Source of the DNA: Bacilli bacterium
GTDB taxonomy: Bacteria; Bacillota_I; Bacilli_A; RF39; UBA660
Direction: 5' to 3'
Assembly: GCA_028684435.1 (NCBI GenBank)
Contig: JAQUFX010000014.1
Coordinates: 1-23,020, forward strand
Length of the DNA: 23,020 bases
Shown here one piece after another: positions 1-7,511 of this stretch. Position 1 is the stretch's first letter. Each line of letters opens with the position of its first letter. The position numbers were made by a program, and so were the translations under genes. The notes under the pieces were generated by a model. That model worked only from the letters and a program-made list of their open reading frames with translations. It was not told the DNA's origin and made no database searches.

Positions 1-569
1 AATGATAATAATTCTTCTTTATTATTTTTTTCTAATTCAAAATATACTTTTATTATTATTATATTATTATCTTTTAAAGAGGTATATCGATATGAGTAAT
101 TAATATCTTTTTTATTTAAAGTTATAATCTGATTATCATTTAAAATATCAACTTTAATGATATTATCAAACAATTCACTTCCATAGCATCCTGAATTATT
201 TATTGTAGAGCCTCCTATTGTTCCTGGGATTCCACTTGCCCATTCTAAGCCTTTTAAGCCTTTTAAAGCTGTTTCATAGGATAATTTATTTAGCATATAA
301 GATGATTCTACTTCAACAATATTATCATAGTATTTAACTTTTTTAAAATTTAATTTAATAACTATACCATCATAATAAGGCGGAAGTATTACATTAGAAC
401 CATTTCCAATTATAAAATATTTTATCTTATTATCTTTTAAATATTTTATTAATTTTCTTAATTTTACAATATCATTTACTACAATAAAATATTTACATAT
501 TGAATCTATTTTATAGGTATTATAGTCTTTTAAATTATAATTCTCTTTTAAGGAACCAAATTTTTTCAT
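1..569 (-). CDS. murB: UDP-N-acetylenolpyruvoylglucosamine reductase MurB (partial, C-terminus beyond window)
   Basis: MurB is the FAD-dependent, NADPH-using enzyme that reduces the enolpyruvyl group of UDP-GlcNAc-enolpyruvate to UDP-MurNAc, the second committed cytosolic step of peptidoglycan synthesis. About 189 N-terminal codons are visible, with no stop before the window edge. The FAD-binding signature GNGSNVIL is followed by a DGIVIKL strand, and the family motif GIPGTIGGSTINNSGCYGSE is near the middle, followed by a SYRYTSF segment. The ATG at 569 has an AGGTGAT Shine-Dalgarno (582-576) with 6 nt spacing. It lies 20 bp downstream of the valS stop with no terminator between, so it should be the third gene of the HD-valS-murB operon and fall under the T-box. 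The family call is firm. The missing C-terminal substrate-binding domain cannot be checked. Confidence 0.93.
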   Translation of the reverse strand, partial: MKKFGSLKENYNLKDYNTYKIDSICKYFIVVNDIVKLRKLIKYLKDNKIKYFIIGNGSNVILPPYYDGIVIKLNFKKVKYYDNIVEVESSYMLNKLSYETALKGLKGLEWASGIPGTIGGSTINNSGCYGSELFDNIIKVDILNDNQIITLNKKDINYSYRYTSLKDNNIIIIKVYFELEKNNKEELLS

Positions 570-589
570 CAATATATCACCTATTATCT

Positions 590-2998
590 TTACTCTAAAT
601 TTAAAGTTATAATATAAACTTCATAATCTTTATCAATATTTTTAATTTCTATATCTTTTATAAATAAAGTTGCTTTAAAATCCTTAATTGCTAAATTCAA
701 AGCATTATTTAAATCGTTAGAAAGTCCAAGAGACATATTTTTAATTTCTGTTTTTAGAGAAACATTATTATTAGTTTTAATGCCTCTAGCTTCGCTAATA
801 ATTTCTAAAAGTAAATTACCATTTTTAACTTCTTCAGCAAATTTATAATTCATTAATTTAATTTCGGTAGTATGAATAGATTCATTATTTTTATATATAG
901 CTTGAAATATTTCTTCAGTAACAAATGGAAAATAAATACTAAAATTTTGTAATAATTTATATAAAATAATATATACTGTTTTTTGCCCACTATATCTTTG
1001 TATTTGGCCAAATTCTATAGGGCGATATAAGCGATGTTTTACTATTTCTAAATAATTATCACAAAAGTTCCAAAAAAATTTTTCAAGTGTATTAAGAGCA
1101 AGACCAACTTCATATTCATCTAAATATTTAATAAAAGCTTCTTCCATAACTTGATATCGTCCAAGTATCCATTTATCAAAATATTCAAAATTATCAAATT
1201 GTTTATCTTCAAAATCTTCTAAGTGAATTTCAATTAGTTTAGAAGCATTAAATAGTTTATTAATTAATTTTTTTCCTCTAAGCAATGTTTCTTCACTATA
1301 AGATATATCATTTCCTAATCGACCAGATGCAGCCCAATATCTAATTACATCTGCTGAATATTCTTCAATTAATTGTAGTGGTTCATTTTTACTATTACTT
1401 TTACTTTTACTGATTTTTTCACCTTTACCCGCCATAACAAAACCAGATATCATTATATTTTTCCATGGTTTTTGATTAAAATGATAAAAACTTTTTACAA
1501 TAGTATAAAAGTCCCAAGTCCTAATTATATCGCTAGCATTGGTTCTTAAACTCATTGGTTTTAATATATTTTCTAAATTATTTTTTTCTTTATAATGCAT
1601 ATTTATAAGTGGAGTTACTGATGAAGTAGCCCAAGTATCCATAACATCTTTTTCTGGGATAAACTTATCATGATTACATACTTTACATACATTATTTCGA
1701 GGGTGATTTACTAATGGATTAACTGGCAACTCATCTTCAGTAGCATAAATAGGATTATTACATTTTTCACAATACCATACGGGAAAGGGAACCCCAAAAT
1801 ATCTTTGTCTTGATATACACCAATCCCAAGCTAAATTTTTTATCCATTCTGAATACCTATTTTGCATAAATGCAGGATACCAAGTAATCTCACTGCCTAT
1901 TTTTAAAAAATCTTCTTTATGATTCATTACATCAATAAACCATTGATTCATGATTGAATATTCCACTTCTTTTGAACATCTTTCATGAGTTTGAACTTCA
2001 TGCTCAATCGATTTTATCTCTAATATATATCCTTCTTTATCTAAATCTTCTACAATTTGTTTTCTGGCTTCTTTTATTTTAAGGTTACCATATTTAGGAA
2101 TATCTTCTTTAATTTTTCCATCTGATGTTAAAATATGTTTAAGCGGTAATTTATATTTGTTCCACCACTCAATATCTGTTTGATCACCAAATGTACAGCA
2201 CATAACAATACCAGAACCTTTTTCTTGATTAACTTTTTCATCAGCTAAAATTGGAACAGTAATATTTATAATAGGAACATTTGCTTCTTTACCAATTAAA
2301 TGTTGATTCTTTTTATCATCAGGATTAACAAATATTGCAACTATTGCTGGTAATAATTCTGGTCTTGTAGTTGCTATTATAAAATCAATATTTTCGGTTG
2401 TACTAAATTTTATATAATTAAAAGTAGATTCTAATGTTTTAGTTTCAAGTTCAGCTTGAGCTATAGTAGTCATACATTCATTACACCACAAAGCAGGACT
2501 TTCGCTCCTATAAACTTTATTTTTATTTACCAAATCTAAAAAAGATAACTGACTAATTTTAATAGTCGAAGGGCTAACTGTTTTATATACTAAATTCCAA
2601 TCAGTACTTACTCCCATTTTAGTAAATAAATTTTTAAATTCTTTTTCATATTTATCAGTTGTTTCATAACATAATTTATTAAATTCTTCACGAGAAGTCT
2701 CATGAGCTTTTATCTTATGTTCTTTTTCAACTAGTTTTTCACTTGGTAAACCATTATCATCAAAACCAAAAGGATAAAAAATATTATATCCTCTTAATCT
2801 TTTATATCGTGCAAGCATCTCTGTTTGTGAATAAGAAAATATATGTCCAATATGAATTTTGCCACTTACAGTTGGTGGAGGTGTATCAATAGAATAAATT
2901 TCTCTATCATCTTTTTTAAATTCATATATACTATTATCTTCCCAGTATTTAAGCCATTTTGCTTCTTTTTCTTTAGCTAAATATTTTTTATCTAACAT
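590..2998 (-). CDS. valS: Valine--tRNA ligase, type 2 (archaeal/rickettsial/actinobacterial form)
   Basis: Class I aminoacyl-tRNA synthetase charging tRNA-Val in the cytoplasm, 802 aa. The HIGH motif is at residues 49-52 after PPPTVSGK. The editing (CP1) domain spans about 190-330 and contains an ATTRPE motif. A zinc-type four-Cys site is at C410, C413, C438 and C441, and the KMSKS loop is KISKS at 528-532. An anticodon-binding domain follows, and the chain ends without the long C-terminal coiled coil of usual bacterial ValRS. Segments such as FYPFGFDDNGLPSE and MCCTFGDQTDIEWW are hallmarks of the type 2 ValRS group rather than the Bacillus/E. coli type. ATG 2998 has a GAGG box about 5-6 nt upstream and overlaps the end of the upstream HD gene by 11 nt, indicating translational coupling. 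Expression should follow uncharged tRNA-Val through the T-box. Confidence 0.97.
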   Translation of the reverse strand: MLDKKYLAKEKEAKWLKYWEDNSIYEFKKDDREIYSIDTPPPTVSGKIHIGHIFSYSQTEMLARYKRLRGYNIFYPFGFDDNGLPSEKLVEKEHKIKAHETSREEFNKLCYETTDKYEKEFKNLFTKMGVSTDWNLVYKTVSPSTIKISQLSFLDLVNKNKVYRSESPALWCNECMTTIAQAELETKTLESTFNYIKFSTTENIDFIIATTRPELLPAIVAIFVNPDDKKNQHLIGKEANVPIINITVPILADEKVNQEKGSGIVMCCTFGDQTDIEWWNKYKLPLKHILTSDGKIKEDIPKYGNLKIKEARKQIVEDLDKEGYILEIKSIEHEVQTHERCSKEVEYSIMNQWFIDVMNHKEDFLKIGSEITWYPAFMQNRYSEWIKNLAWDWCISRQRYFGVPFPVWYCEKCNNPIYATEDELPVNPLVNHPRNNVCKVCNHDKFIPEKDVMDTWATSSVTPLINMHYKEKNNLENILKPMSLRTNASDIIRTWDFYTIVKSFYHFNQKPWKNIMISGFVMAGKGEKISKSKSNSKNEPLQLIEEYSADVIRYWAASGRLGNDISYSEETLLRGKKLINKLFNASKLIEIHLEDFEDKQFDNFEYFDKWILGRYQVMEEAFIKYLDEYEVGLALNTLEKFFWNFCDNYLEIVKHRLYRPIEFGQIQRYSGQKTVYIILYKLLQNFSIYFPFVTEEIFQAIYKNNESIHTTEIKLMNYKFAEEVKNGNLLLEIISEARGIKTNNNVSLKTEIKNMSLGLSNDLNNALNLAIKDFKATLFIKDIEIKNIDKDYEVYIITLNLE

Positions 2999-3722
2999 TT
3001 TTAAGCCTCTTTTCTATGTAATTATTAATTTTATTAAAATAAGCTTCATATATTTCTTTGTTGTCTAACTTATTATATATTTTATTAATAAAATTATTTT
3101 CTTTAATTATTTTAATTGAATATTCATAATTAATATCATATATAAATGCCAATGTTAAAACTATGAATTCTGCATAAGTATTAACATCTTCTACTAATAT
3201 ACATTTTTCTTCCATAAAATCTTTATGTATTTTAGAACTTATTATATTACTATAATTATTATTATATGAATAAAGTTTATTATTAATAGTATGTAAATAT
3301 AATATATCAATTTTATCAGCATCTCTTAATAATTTAGCATGTTTATTTATATTTTTAGGTAATTGGTATTTATTATGATAATAAATAGCTTCATATAAAA
3401 TATCTTTATCTGCTTCTTTTAAAACATTAAATTTATTTATATAATTATTACTTTTAAGAATATTAATTCCATGCTCTCCATGATCAAATTTAGTTTTACC
3501 ATATTTTTTAAATTTCTTCCATTCATCAAATCTTCCTATGTCATGAAGAAGTCCAATCTGTTTGGCTAATTTAACATCATCAAGTGACCATTTTAAATCC
3601 ATCGCTAATTTAGCATTTATTACAGCTACTCTTTTACTATGAAATAGTTTTCTATTTATTCCTTTATCTAAAATATTAAAAGAATTTACATAATCTTCAA
3701 ATTCTTTATAAATACTAACCAC
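2988..3722 (-). CDS. HD-domain phosphohydrolase-like protein, first gene of the T-box operon
   Basis: A 244-aa soluble protein with the metal-binding HD signature: H28, H60-D61 (LLHDIGR), H81/H84 (FDHGEHG), H116 (YYHN) and D134/D136 (LLRDADKID). HD-superfamily enzymes hydrolyse phosphate esters of nucleotides or nucleic acids; the substrate here cannot be told from sequence. It is the first gene after a valine-type T-box and overlaps valS by 11 nt, so a role tied to translation or amino-acid starvation is an inference. The start is uncertain. The GTG at 3722 lies inside an AAGGAAGTG sequence that looks like the Shine-Dalgarno itself, and the only start-like codon at normal spacing is an in-frame ATT at 3713. 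No in-frame ATG occurs nearby upstream. Confidence 0.85.
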   Translation of the reverse strand: MVSIYKEFEDYVNSFNILDKGINRKLFHSKRVAVINAKLAMDLKWSLDDVKLAKQIGLLHDIGRFDEWKKFKKYGKTKFDHGEHGINILKSNNYINKFNVLKEADKDILYEAIYYHNKYQLPKNINKHAKLLRDADKIDILYLHTINNKLYSYNNNYSNIISSKIHKDFMEEKCILVEDVNTYAEFIVLTLAFIYDINYEYSIKIIKENNFINKIYNKLDNKEIYEAYFNKINNYIEKRLKNVR

Positions 3723-3731
3723 TTCCTTTTT

Positions 3732-3933
3732 AAAAAAAATAATTATAAATATAAGGGCGATTATTTCGCGGTACCACCTTATTTTTATAACTATTGTTAT
3801 TCTCTAATATTTAACGCATATTAACGTTTTTTCTCCATTGCAACCTTCTTATATCATTATTATTAGATTTCACCATACTCTAACTCTCTATTAAATAAAT
3901 TAATATAGTACTCCTCAATATCAAACGAAACTT
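3732..3933 (-). promoter_or_regulatory. T-box riboswitch leader (probable tRNA-Val, GUU specifier) upstream of HD-valS-murB
   Basis: The minus strand carries the T-box core AAGGTGGTACCGCGAA at 3780-3765, which contains the bulge pairing with the NCCA end of uncharged tRNA. Stem I closes with ATTG (3919-3916) against CAAT (3840-3837). An AGTA S-turn element is on its 5' side (3912-3909), and a GTT triplet followed by G (3844-3842) lies opposite, the expected specifier position for valine. A GA-rich AGAGAG element and a GGTGAAA distal-loop segment lie in between. Downstream is a terminator: arms 3791-3777 and 3756-3741 pair over 15 positions (one G-U, one mismatch), followed by eight U (3739-3732). 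Its 5' arm borders the T-box core, so antiterminator and terminator would be exclusive. The specifier choice is an inference supported by the downstream valS. Confidence 0.93.
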
Positions 3934-3939
3934 AAATTA

Positions 3940-3968
3940 ATTATATATTAAATAGATTTAATAATCAA
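3940..3968 (-). promoter_or_regulatory. SigA-type promoter of the T-box/HD-valS-murB operon
   Basis: On the minus strand, TTGATT (3968-3963) and a perfect TATAAT (3945-3940) are separated by exactly 17 nt. The predicted start near 3933 gives a leader of about 210 nt, the usual size of a T-box leader. Confidence 0.8.
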
Positions 3969-3987
3969 GATAATCTTGCTTAATAAA
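3957..3987. repeat. 31-nt imperfect palindrome shared by two divergent -35 boxes
   Basis: Half-sites 3957-3971 and 3973-3987 match as inverted repeats at 13 of 15 positions around an A at 3972. The core CAAGAT-A-ATCTTG is perfect. The centre lies exactly midway between the two divergent -35 hexamers (3963-3968 and 3976-3981). It may be an operator, or only the by-product of two opposed -35 boxes. Confidence 0.5.
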
Positions 3988-4004
3988 ATATTTTGAAGTA
4001 TAAT
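3976..4004 (+). promoter_or_regulatory. SigA-type promoter of the GspE/PilB-like gene
   Basis: TTGCTT (3976-3981) and TATAAT (3999-4004) with a 17-nt spacer. The predicted start near 4011 leaves a short leader containing a strong AGGAGGT ribosome binding site (4021-4027). Confidence 0.8.
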
Positions 4005-4033
4005 TATATGAGAATAAAATAGGAGGTAACTCT

Positions 4034-5380
4034 ATGAGCGAAGAATATGTTAGCGAAATACCAGCCATACTTGATGAAGTTCAGCTAGCTAGCCTAAATA
4101 CCAATTTAGTAACGTTCAATTATGAAGAAACTCCTATTACCGAAATAGTAAATGCTATTATTTTAGATGCTATAAAAAAAGGAGCATCAGATATCCATTT
4201 TGATCCAAATGATGATGGCTTAAAGATTAGAATTAGAATAGATGGTAATTTATTTGATTATAGTATTGTTCCTTTATATGTTCAAAAAAATATGATTACT
4301 AGAATAAAAATTATAGCTGGGATGAATATTACTGAATCAAGAACTCCGCAAGATGGAGCTATTAAAAATAATTTAGAAAATAAACAAGTTGACTTACGTG
4401 TATCAAGTTTACCAACTAATTTAGGCGAAAAAATAGTTATTCGTATTTTGGATTATAGTAAAAGTTCAGCTGGTATTGAAGAGTTAGGTTTTAATAATAC
4501 TAATTTAGAAAAAGTAAAAGATATTATAAATAATCCTAATGGTATTATTCTAGTAACTGGAGCTACAGGTACTGGTAAATCAACAACTGTTTATGCAATA
4601 TTACAAGTATTAAATACTGAAGAACGAAATATTATTACCGTTGAAGATCCAATTGAAATGAATATTGAAGGAATTAATCAAGTACAAGTAATATCTGATA
4701 TTGGGCTAGATTTTGCTACTGTACTTCGCAGTATTTTAAGACAAGATCCTGATATTATAATGATTGGTGAAATAAGAGATGATGAAACTGCAAGAATTGC
4801 GGTAAGAGCAGCAATCACAGGGCATTTAGTACTTTCAACTATTCATACTAATACTTCTTTAAATACAATTGAAAGATTACTTGATATGAATGTTGAAAGA
4901 TATCTTCTAGGCTCAGCAATATCAGGAATTATTTCCCAAAAATTAGCTCGAAAATTATGTACTAGATGTCGTGGTTCAAGACCTACAAATTCATATGAAA
5001 AAAAAATATTTAAAGATGCCCTTAATATTGATGTTGATAATATCTATACACCAGTAGGTTGTAATGAATGCAACGCTGGTTATAGAGGTCGAATTGCAAT
5101 TCATGAAGTATTAAAAATTAATCAAGAGATTCAAGATGCTATTACTCAAAATATATCAAAGGAAAAATTAAGAAAACTAGTATACTCATCTGGTACTATA
5201 ACAATGCTTCAAGATGGCCTTGCTAAAGTAGTTGAAGGCGAAACTACCTTTGAAGAAATACTTAAATTAATCGATTTAGAAGATGATTTAGGATCAGATA
5301 CTAATTTAGGATTAAAAAACACTCTCATAGATAGTCAAATAACAAATCAAAATAATGATTATGAACTATTAGATTTTTAA
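4034..5380 (+). CDS. GspE/PilB/ComGA-type secretion or pilus assembly ATPase (orphan)
   Basis: A 448-aa hexameric-ATPase family protein that would power assembly of a type IV pilus, competence pilus or type II secretion pseudopilus at the inner face of the membrane. Visible elements: an N2-type domain at about 30-140 (GASDIHFDP, RIRIDG), Walker A GATGTGKST at 176-184, Asp box EDPIE at 204-208, Walker B region PDIIMIGEIRD at 239-249, His box TGHLVLSTIHTN at 262-273, and a zinc-type four-Cys site at C309, C312, C343 and C346. The N1 domain of classical GspE/PilB is missing, as in ComGA, but the protein is longer than ComGA and ends in an acidic tail. The ATG at 4034 has a near-perfect ribosome binding site. 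No pilin, PilC/ComGB or prepilin peptidase gene lies in the window, so its partners must be elsewhere. Confidence 0.93.
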   Translation: MSEEYVSEIPAILDEVQLASLNTNLVTFNYEETPITEIVNAIILDAIKKGASDIHFDPNDDGLKIRIRIDGNLFDYSIVPLYVQKNMITRIKIIAGMNITESRTPQDGAIKNNLENKQVDLRVSSLPTNLGEKIVIRILDYSKSSAGIEELGFNNTNLEKVKDIINNPNGIILVTGATGTGKSTTVYAILQVLNTEERNIITVEDPIEMNIEGINQVQVISDIGLDFATVLRSILRQDPDIIMIGEIRDDETARIAVRAAITGHLVLSTIHTNTSLNTIERLLDMNVERYLLGSAISGIISQKLARKLCTRCRGSRPTNSYEKKIFKDALNIDVDNIYTPVGCNECNAGYRGRIAIHEVLKINQEIQDAITQNISKEKLRKLVYSSGTITMLQDGLAKVVEGETTFEEILKLIDLEDDLGSDTNLGLKNTLIDSQITNQNNDYELLDF

Positions 5381-5410
5381 AAAAAATTAGAAATTTACTT
5401 CTAATTTTTT
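5381..5410. terminator. Bidirectional intrinsic terminator between the GspE-like gene and tsf
   Basis: A perfect 12-bp A/T-rich inverted repeat, 5381-5392 against 5399-5410, has a 6-nt loop with A and T runs on both flanks. It begins directly after the GspE-like stop codon and touches the tsf stop, so it can serve both convergent genes. Confidence 0.8.
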
Positions 5411-6281
5411 ATTTACTAATTTGATTCATAACTTCTTCAGCAAAATTATCATTTCTTTTTTCGATTCCTTCGCCTACTTCATAACGAATCATTTTCTTAA
5501 CTCTACCGCCATTATTTTTTACATATGTTTCAACATCTATATCATTTTCTTTTATAAATGGTTGACTAACTAAACAAATTTCTTTAAAAAATTTATTAAT
5601 TCTTCCAATAACCATTTTTTCTGCTATTTCAGCAGGTTTACCTTCTTTAATAGCTTCTTCAGTTAAAAATTTCTTTTCAGCTTCTACAACTTCAGTTGGA
5701 ACATCTTCTTTAGATAAATATTGAGGACGCATTGCAGCAGCTTGCATAGCAACATCTTTGGCTATTTCTTCATTTGTATTCTCAACCATAGTTAAAACAG
5801 CAATTTTGCCACCCATATGCAAATAAGCACCAAATACATCAGGGTTAGATTTTTCTACTATTTCAAATCTTCTTAAAGATAATTTTTCACCGATTTTAGC
5901 AGTTTTAGCAATTATATATTCATTTATTGTGCCATCACCGCAATCTATATTTAATGCTTCTTCTATAGTTTTCACATTAGAATTTAAGATAGCTGTTCCG
6001 ATTTTTTCAAACATGTTAATAAATTCTTCATTTTTACTAACAAAATCAGTTTCACTATTAATTTCTAGAATAATAGCTTTATTATCATTAATAAATATAT
6101 TTGCAAGACCTTCTGCAGCAATTCTTTCGGCTTTTTTAGTAGCATTGGTAATTCCTTTTTCTCTTAAATAATTAATTGCCGCATCTATATCCGCATTTGT
6201 TGCTTCTAATGCTTTTTTACAATCCATCATTCCAGCTCCAGAAATTCTTCTTAATTCTCCAACTAATTTTGCATCTATCAT
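5409..6281 (-). CDS. tsf: Elongation factor Ts
   Basis: EF-Ts is the guanine nucleotide exchange factor that releases GDP from EF-Tu during translation. The 290-aa protein is of usual length. It starts with the UBA-like domain (LVGELRRISGAGMMDCKKAL at about 6-25) and has the EF-Tu-contacting TDFV motif at 78-81, followed by the two core subdomains. It lies 14 bp downstream of rpsB, the classical rpsB-tsf order, and shares its promoter and leader. The ATG at 6281 has AGAGGG at normal distance. Transcription ends at the bidirectional hairpin overlapping its stop codon. Confidence 0.98.
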   Translation of the reverse strand: MIDAKLVGELRRISGAGMMDCKKALEATNADIDAAINYLREKGITNATKKAERIAAEGLANIFINDNKAIILEINSETDFVSKNEEFINMFEKIGTAILNSNVKTIEEALNIDCGDGTINEYIIAKTAKIGEKLSLRRFEIVEKSNPDVFGAYLHMGGKIAVLTMVENTNEEIAKDVAMQAAAMRPQYLSKEDVPTEVVEAEKKFLTEEAIKEGKPAEIAEKMVIGRINKFFKEICLVSQPFIKENDIDVETYVKNNGGRVKKMIRYEVGEGIEKRNDNFAEEVMNQISK

Positions 6282-6295
6282 AATTTTCCCTCTTT

Positions 6296-7291
6296 CTATT
6301 TATTTATCAATTCAATTAATTCAGCTTTTTTTAATGTACTATAACCATTTAGATCTTTTTCTTTAGCTATTTTTTTAAGTTCAGTAATAGTCATTTTAGA
6401 TAAATCTAATTTTTCTTCTTTTTTTGATTCGATTTTAGTTTCTTTTTTCACTTCTTTTTTTTCTTCAAATGCTTTTTCTTTTTTTATTTCATTTTTATTA
6501 TTATTGATTTTTTCTTTTGATTCAACAATTACTTCTTTTATATTTGTTACAGCCGAAGCAAATCTTTCTTTTTTAGGTTTTTCTTCTTCAGTTATGTAAT
6601 CCACTAATTCTAATCCTTTAGCTTCACATATAGCATTATTTAAAATTCCTAATATAACACTAACGCTTCTAACGGCATCATCATTTCCAGGAATTATATA
6701 ATCAACATCATCAGGATCACAATTTGTATCAACAATACCAAATATAGGAATTTTTAAAATTCTAGCTTCGCGTATAGCATTAATTTCTTTTTTAGGATCT
6801 GTTATTATTAAAGCATTTGGTAATTTTTCCATCTTACGAATACCGCATAATACTCTATTTAATTTATCATATTCTTTTTGCAAACCAATAACTTCTTTTT
6901 TAGGCAATAAATTAAAAGTTCCATCTGCTTCCATTTTTTCAATTTCTTCTAATCTTTTAACTCTTTTTCTAATAGTTCTGAAATTAGTTAAAGTTCCCCC
7001 TAACCATCTTTCAATTACATAATGAGATAAACTACGTTCTGCTTCTTCTTTAGAAGCTTCTTGGGCCTGTTTTTTAGTTCCAACAAATAAGAAGTTACCT
7101 CCATTTTCTGCAATTGTTTTAATTTCTGCATATGCTTTTTCAATTAACTCAGCAGTTTTTTCTAGATTAATAATATAAATATCATCTCTAGAAGTAAAGA
7201 TATACTCCTTCATTTTAGGATTCCACCTTTTTGTTTGATGTCCAAAATGAACACCTGCTTCTAATAAATAACTCATAGAAACAACAGCCAT
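6296..7291 (-). CDS. rpsB: 30S ribosomal protein S2 with a C-terminal Rho_N/SAP-like extension
   Basis: Ribosomal protein uS2. Residues 1-230 form the normal S2 fold (YLLEAGVHFGHQT, RWNPKMKEYIF, IERWLGGTLTNF, IPIFGIVDTNCDPDDVDYIIPGNDDA). The chain continues to 331 aa, about 80-100 residues longer than typical S2. The extension is a highly charged Lys/Glu linker (about 235-295) ending in a compact helix-extension-helix module at about 296-331 (MTITELKKIAKEKDL, then NGYSTLKKAELIELI). That module resembles the Rho N-terminal and SAP nucleic-acid-binding domains. Its stop is TAG, the only non-TAA stop among the complete genes here. The ATG at 7291 follows AAGGAGAG with 7 nt spacing. It is first in the rpsB-tsf operon with its own promoter and structured leader. 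Confidence 0.97.
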   Translation of the reverse strand: MAVVSMSYLLEAGVHFGHQTKRWNPKMKEYIFTSRDDIYIINLEKTAELIEKAYAEIKTIAENGGNFLFVGTKKQAQEASKEEAERSLSHYVIERWLGGTLTNFRTIRKRVKRLEEIEKMEADGTFNLLPKKEVIGLQKEYDKLNRVLCGIRKMEKLPNALIITDPKKEINAIREARILKIPIFGIVDTNCDPDDVDYIIPGNDDAVRSVSVILGILNNAICEAKGLELVDYITEEEKPKKERFASAVTNIKEVIVESKEKINNNKNEIKKEKAFEEKKEVKKETKIESKKEEKLDLSKMTITELKKIAKEKDLNGYSTLKKAELIELINK

Positions 7292-7397
7292 AAATACACT
7301 CTCCTTCGTTTTTCTTCCATTTACCTCTTCTTAAAGATTTCAACCAACGGCCACTAGAAATAATTAATCAGTAAATGTGAATATTTGGTTAAAAACC
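7292..7397 (-). promoter_or_regulatory. Structured 5' leader of rpsB-tsf, candidate S2 autoregulatory element
   Basis: About 105 nt separate the predicted transcription start from the rpsB ATG. On the minus strand an early TTTTAACCAA can pair with a later TTGGTTGAAA over 10 bp (one G-U). The alternative local hairpin GGTT-TTT-AACC would use part of the same arm, so two mutually exclusive folds exist. The GC-rich core GTGGCCGTTGG stands out in very AT-rich DNA. Leaders of rpsB operons in Firmicutes are known S2-responsive elements; membership of this one is inferred. Confidence 0.5.
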
Positions 7398-7403
7398 ATG
7401 ATT

Positions 7404-7432
7404 ATTGTATCAAATATATATAGTTTTTACAA
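7404..7432 (-). promoter_or_regulatory. Promoter of rpsB-tsf
   Basis: TTGTAA (7432-7427) and TACAAT (7409-7404) on the minus strand with a 17-nt spacer, directly upstream of the structured leader. Confidence 0.7.
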
Positions 7433-7475
7433 TAAATAAATAGCAATAACCTATAATATGATATTTAAAACAAAG

Positions 7476-7500
7476 AAAAAATGATTTAATCATTTTTTTA
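7476..7500 (-). terminator. Intrinsic terminator after the second HD-domain gene
   Basis: A perfect 10-bp inverted repeat, 7476-7485 against 7489-7498, has a 3-nt loop and ends in a run of U on the minus strand. It lies 12 bp past the stop of the upstream gene and separates it from the rpsB promoter. Confidence 0.75.
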
Positions 7501-7511
7501 ATCAATAAATA

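Noticed and set aside
5929..6171. Plus-strand open frame opposite tsf
   Set aside because: It lies wholly inside the conserved tsf gene and has no ribosome binding site.
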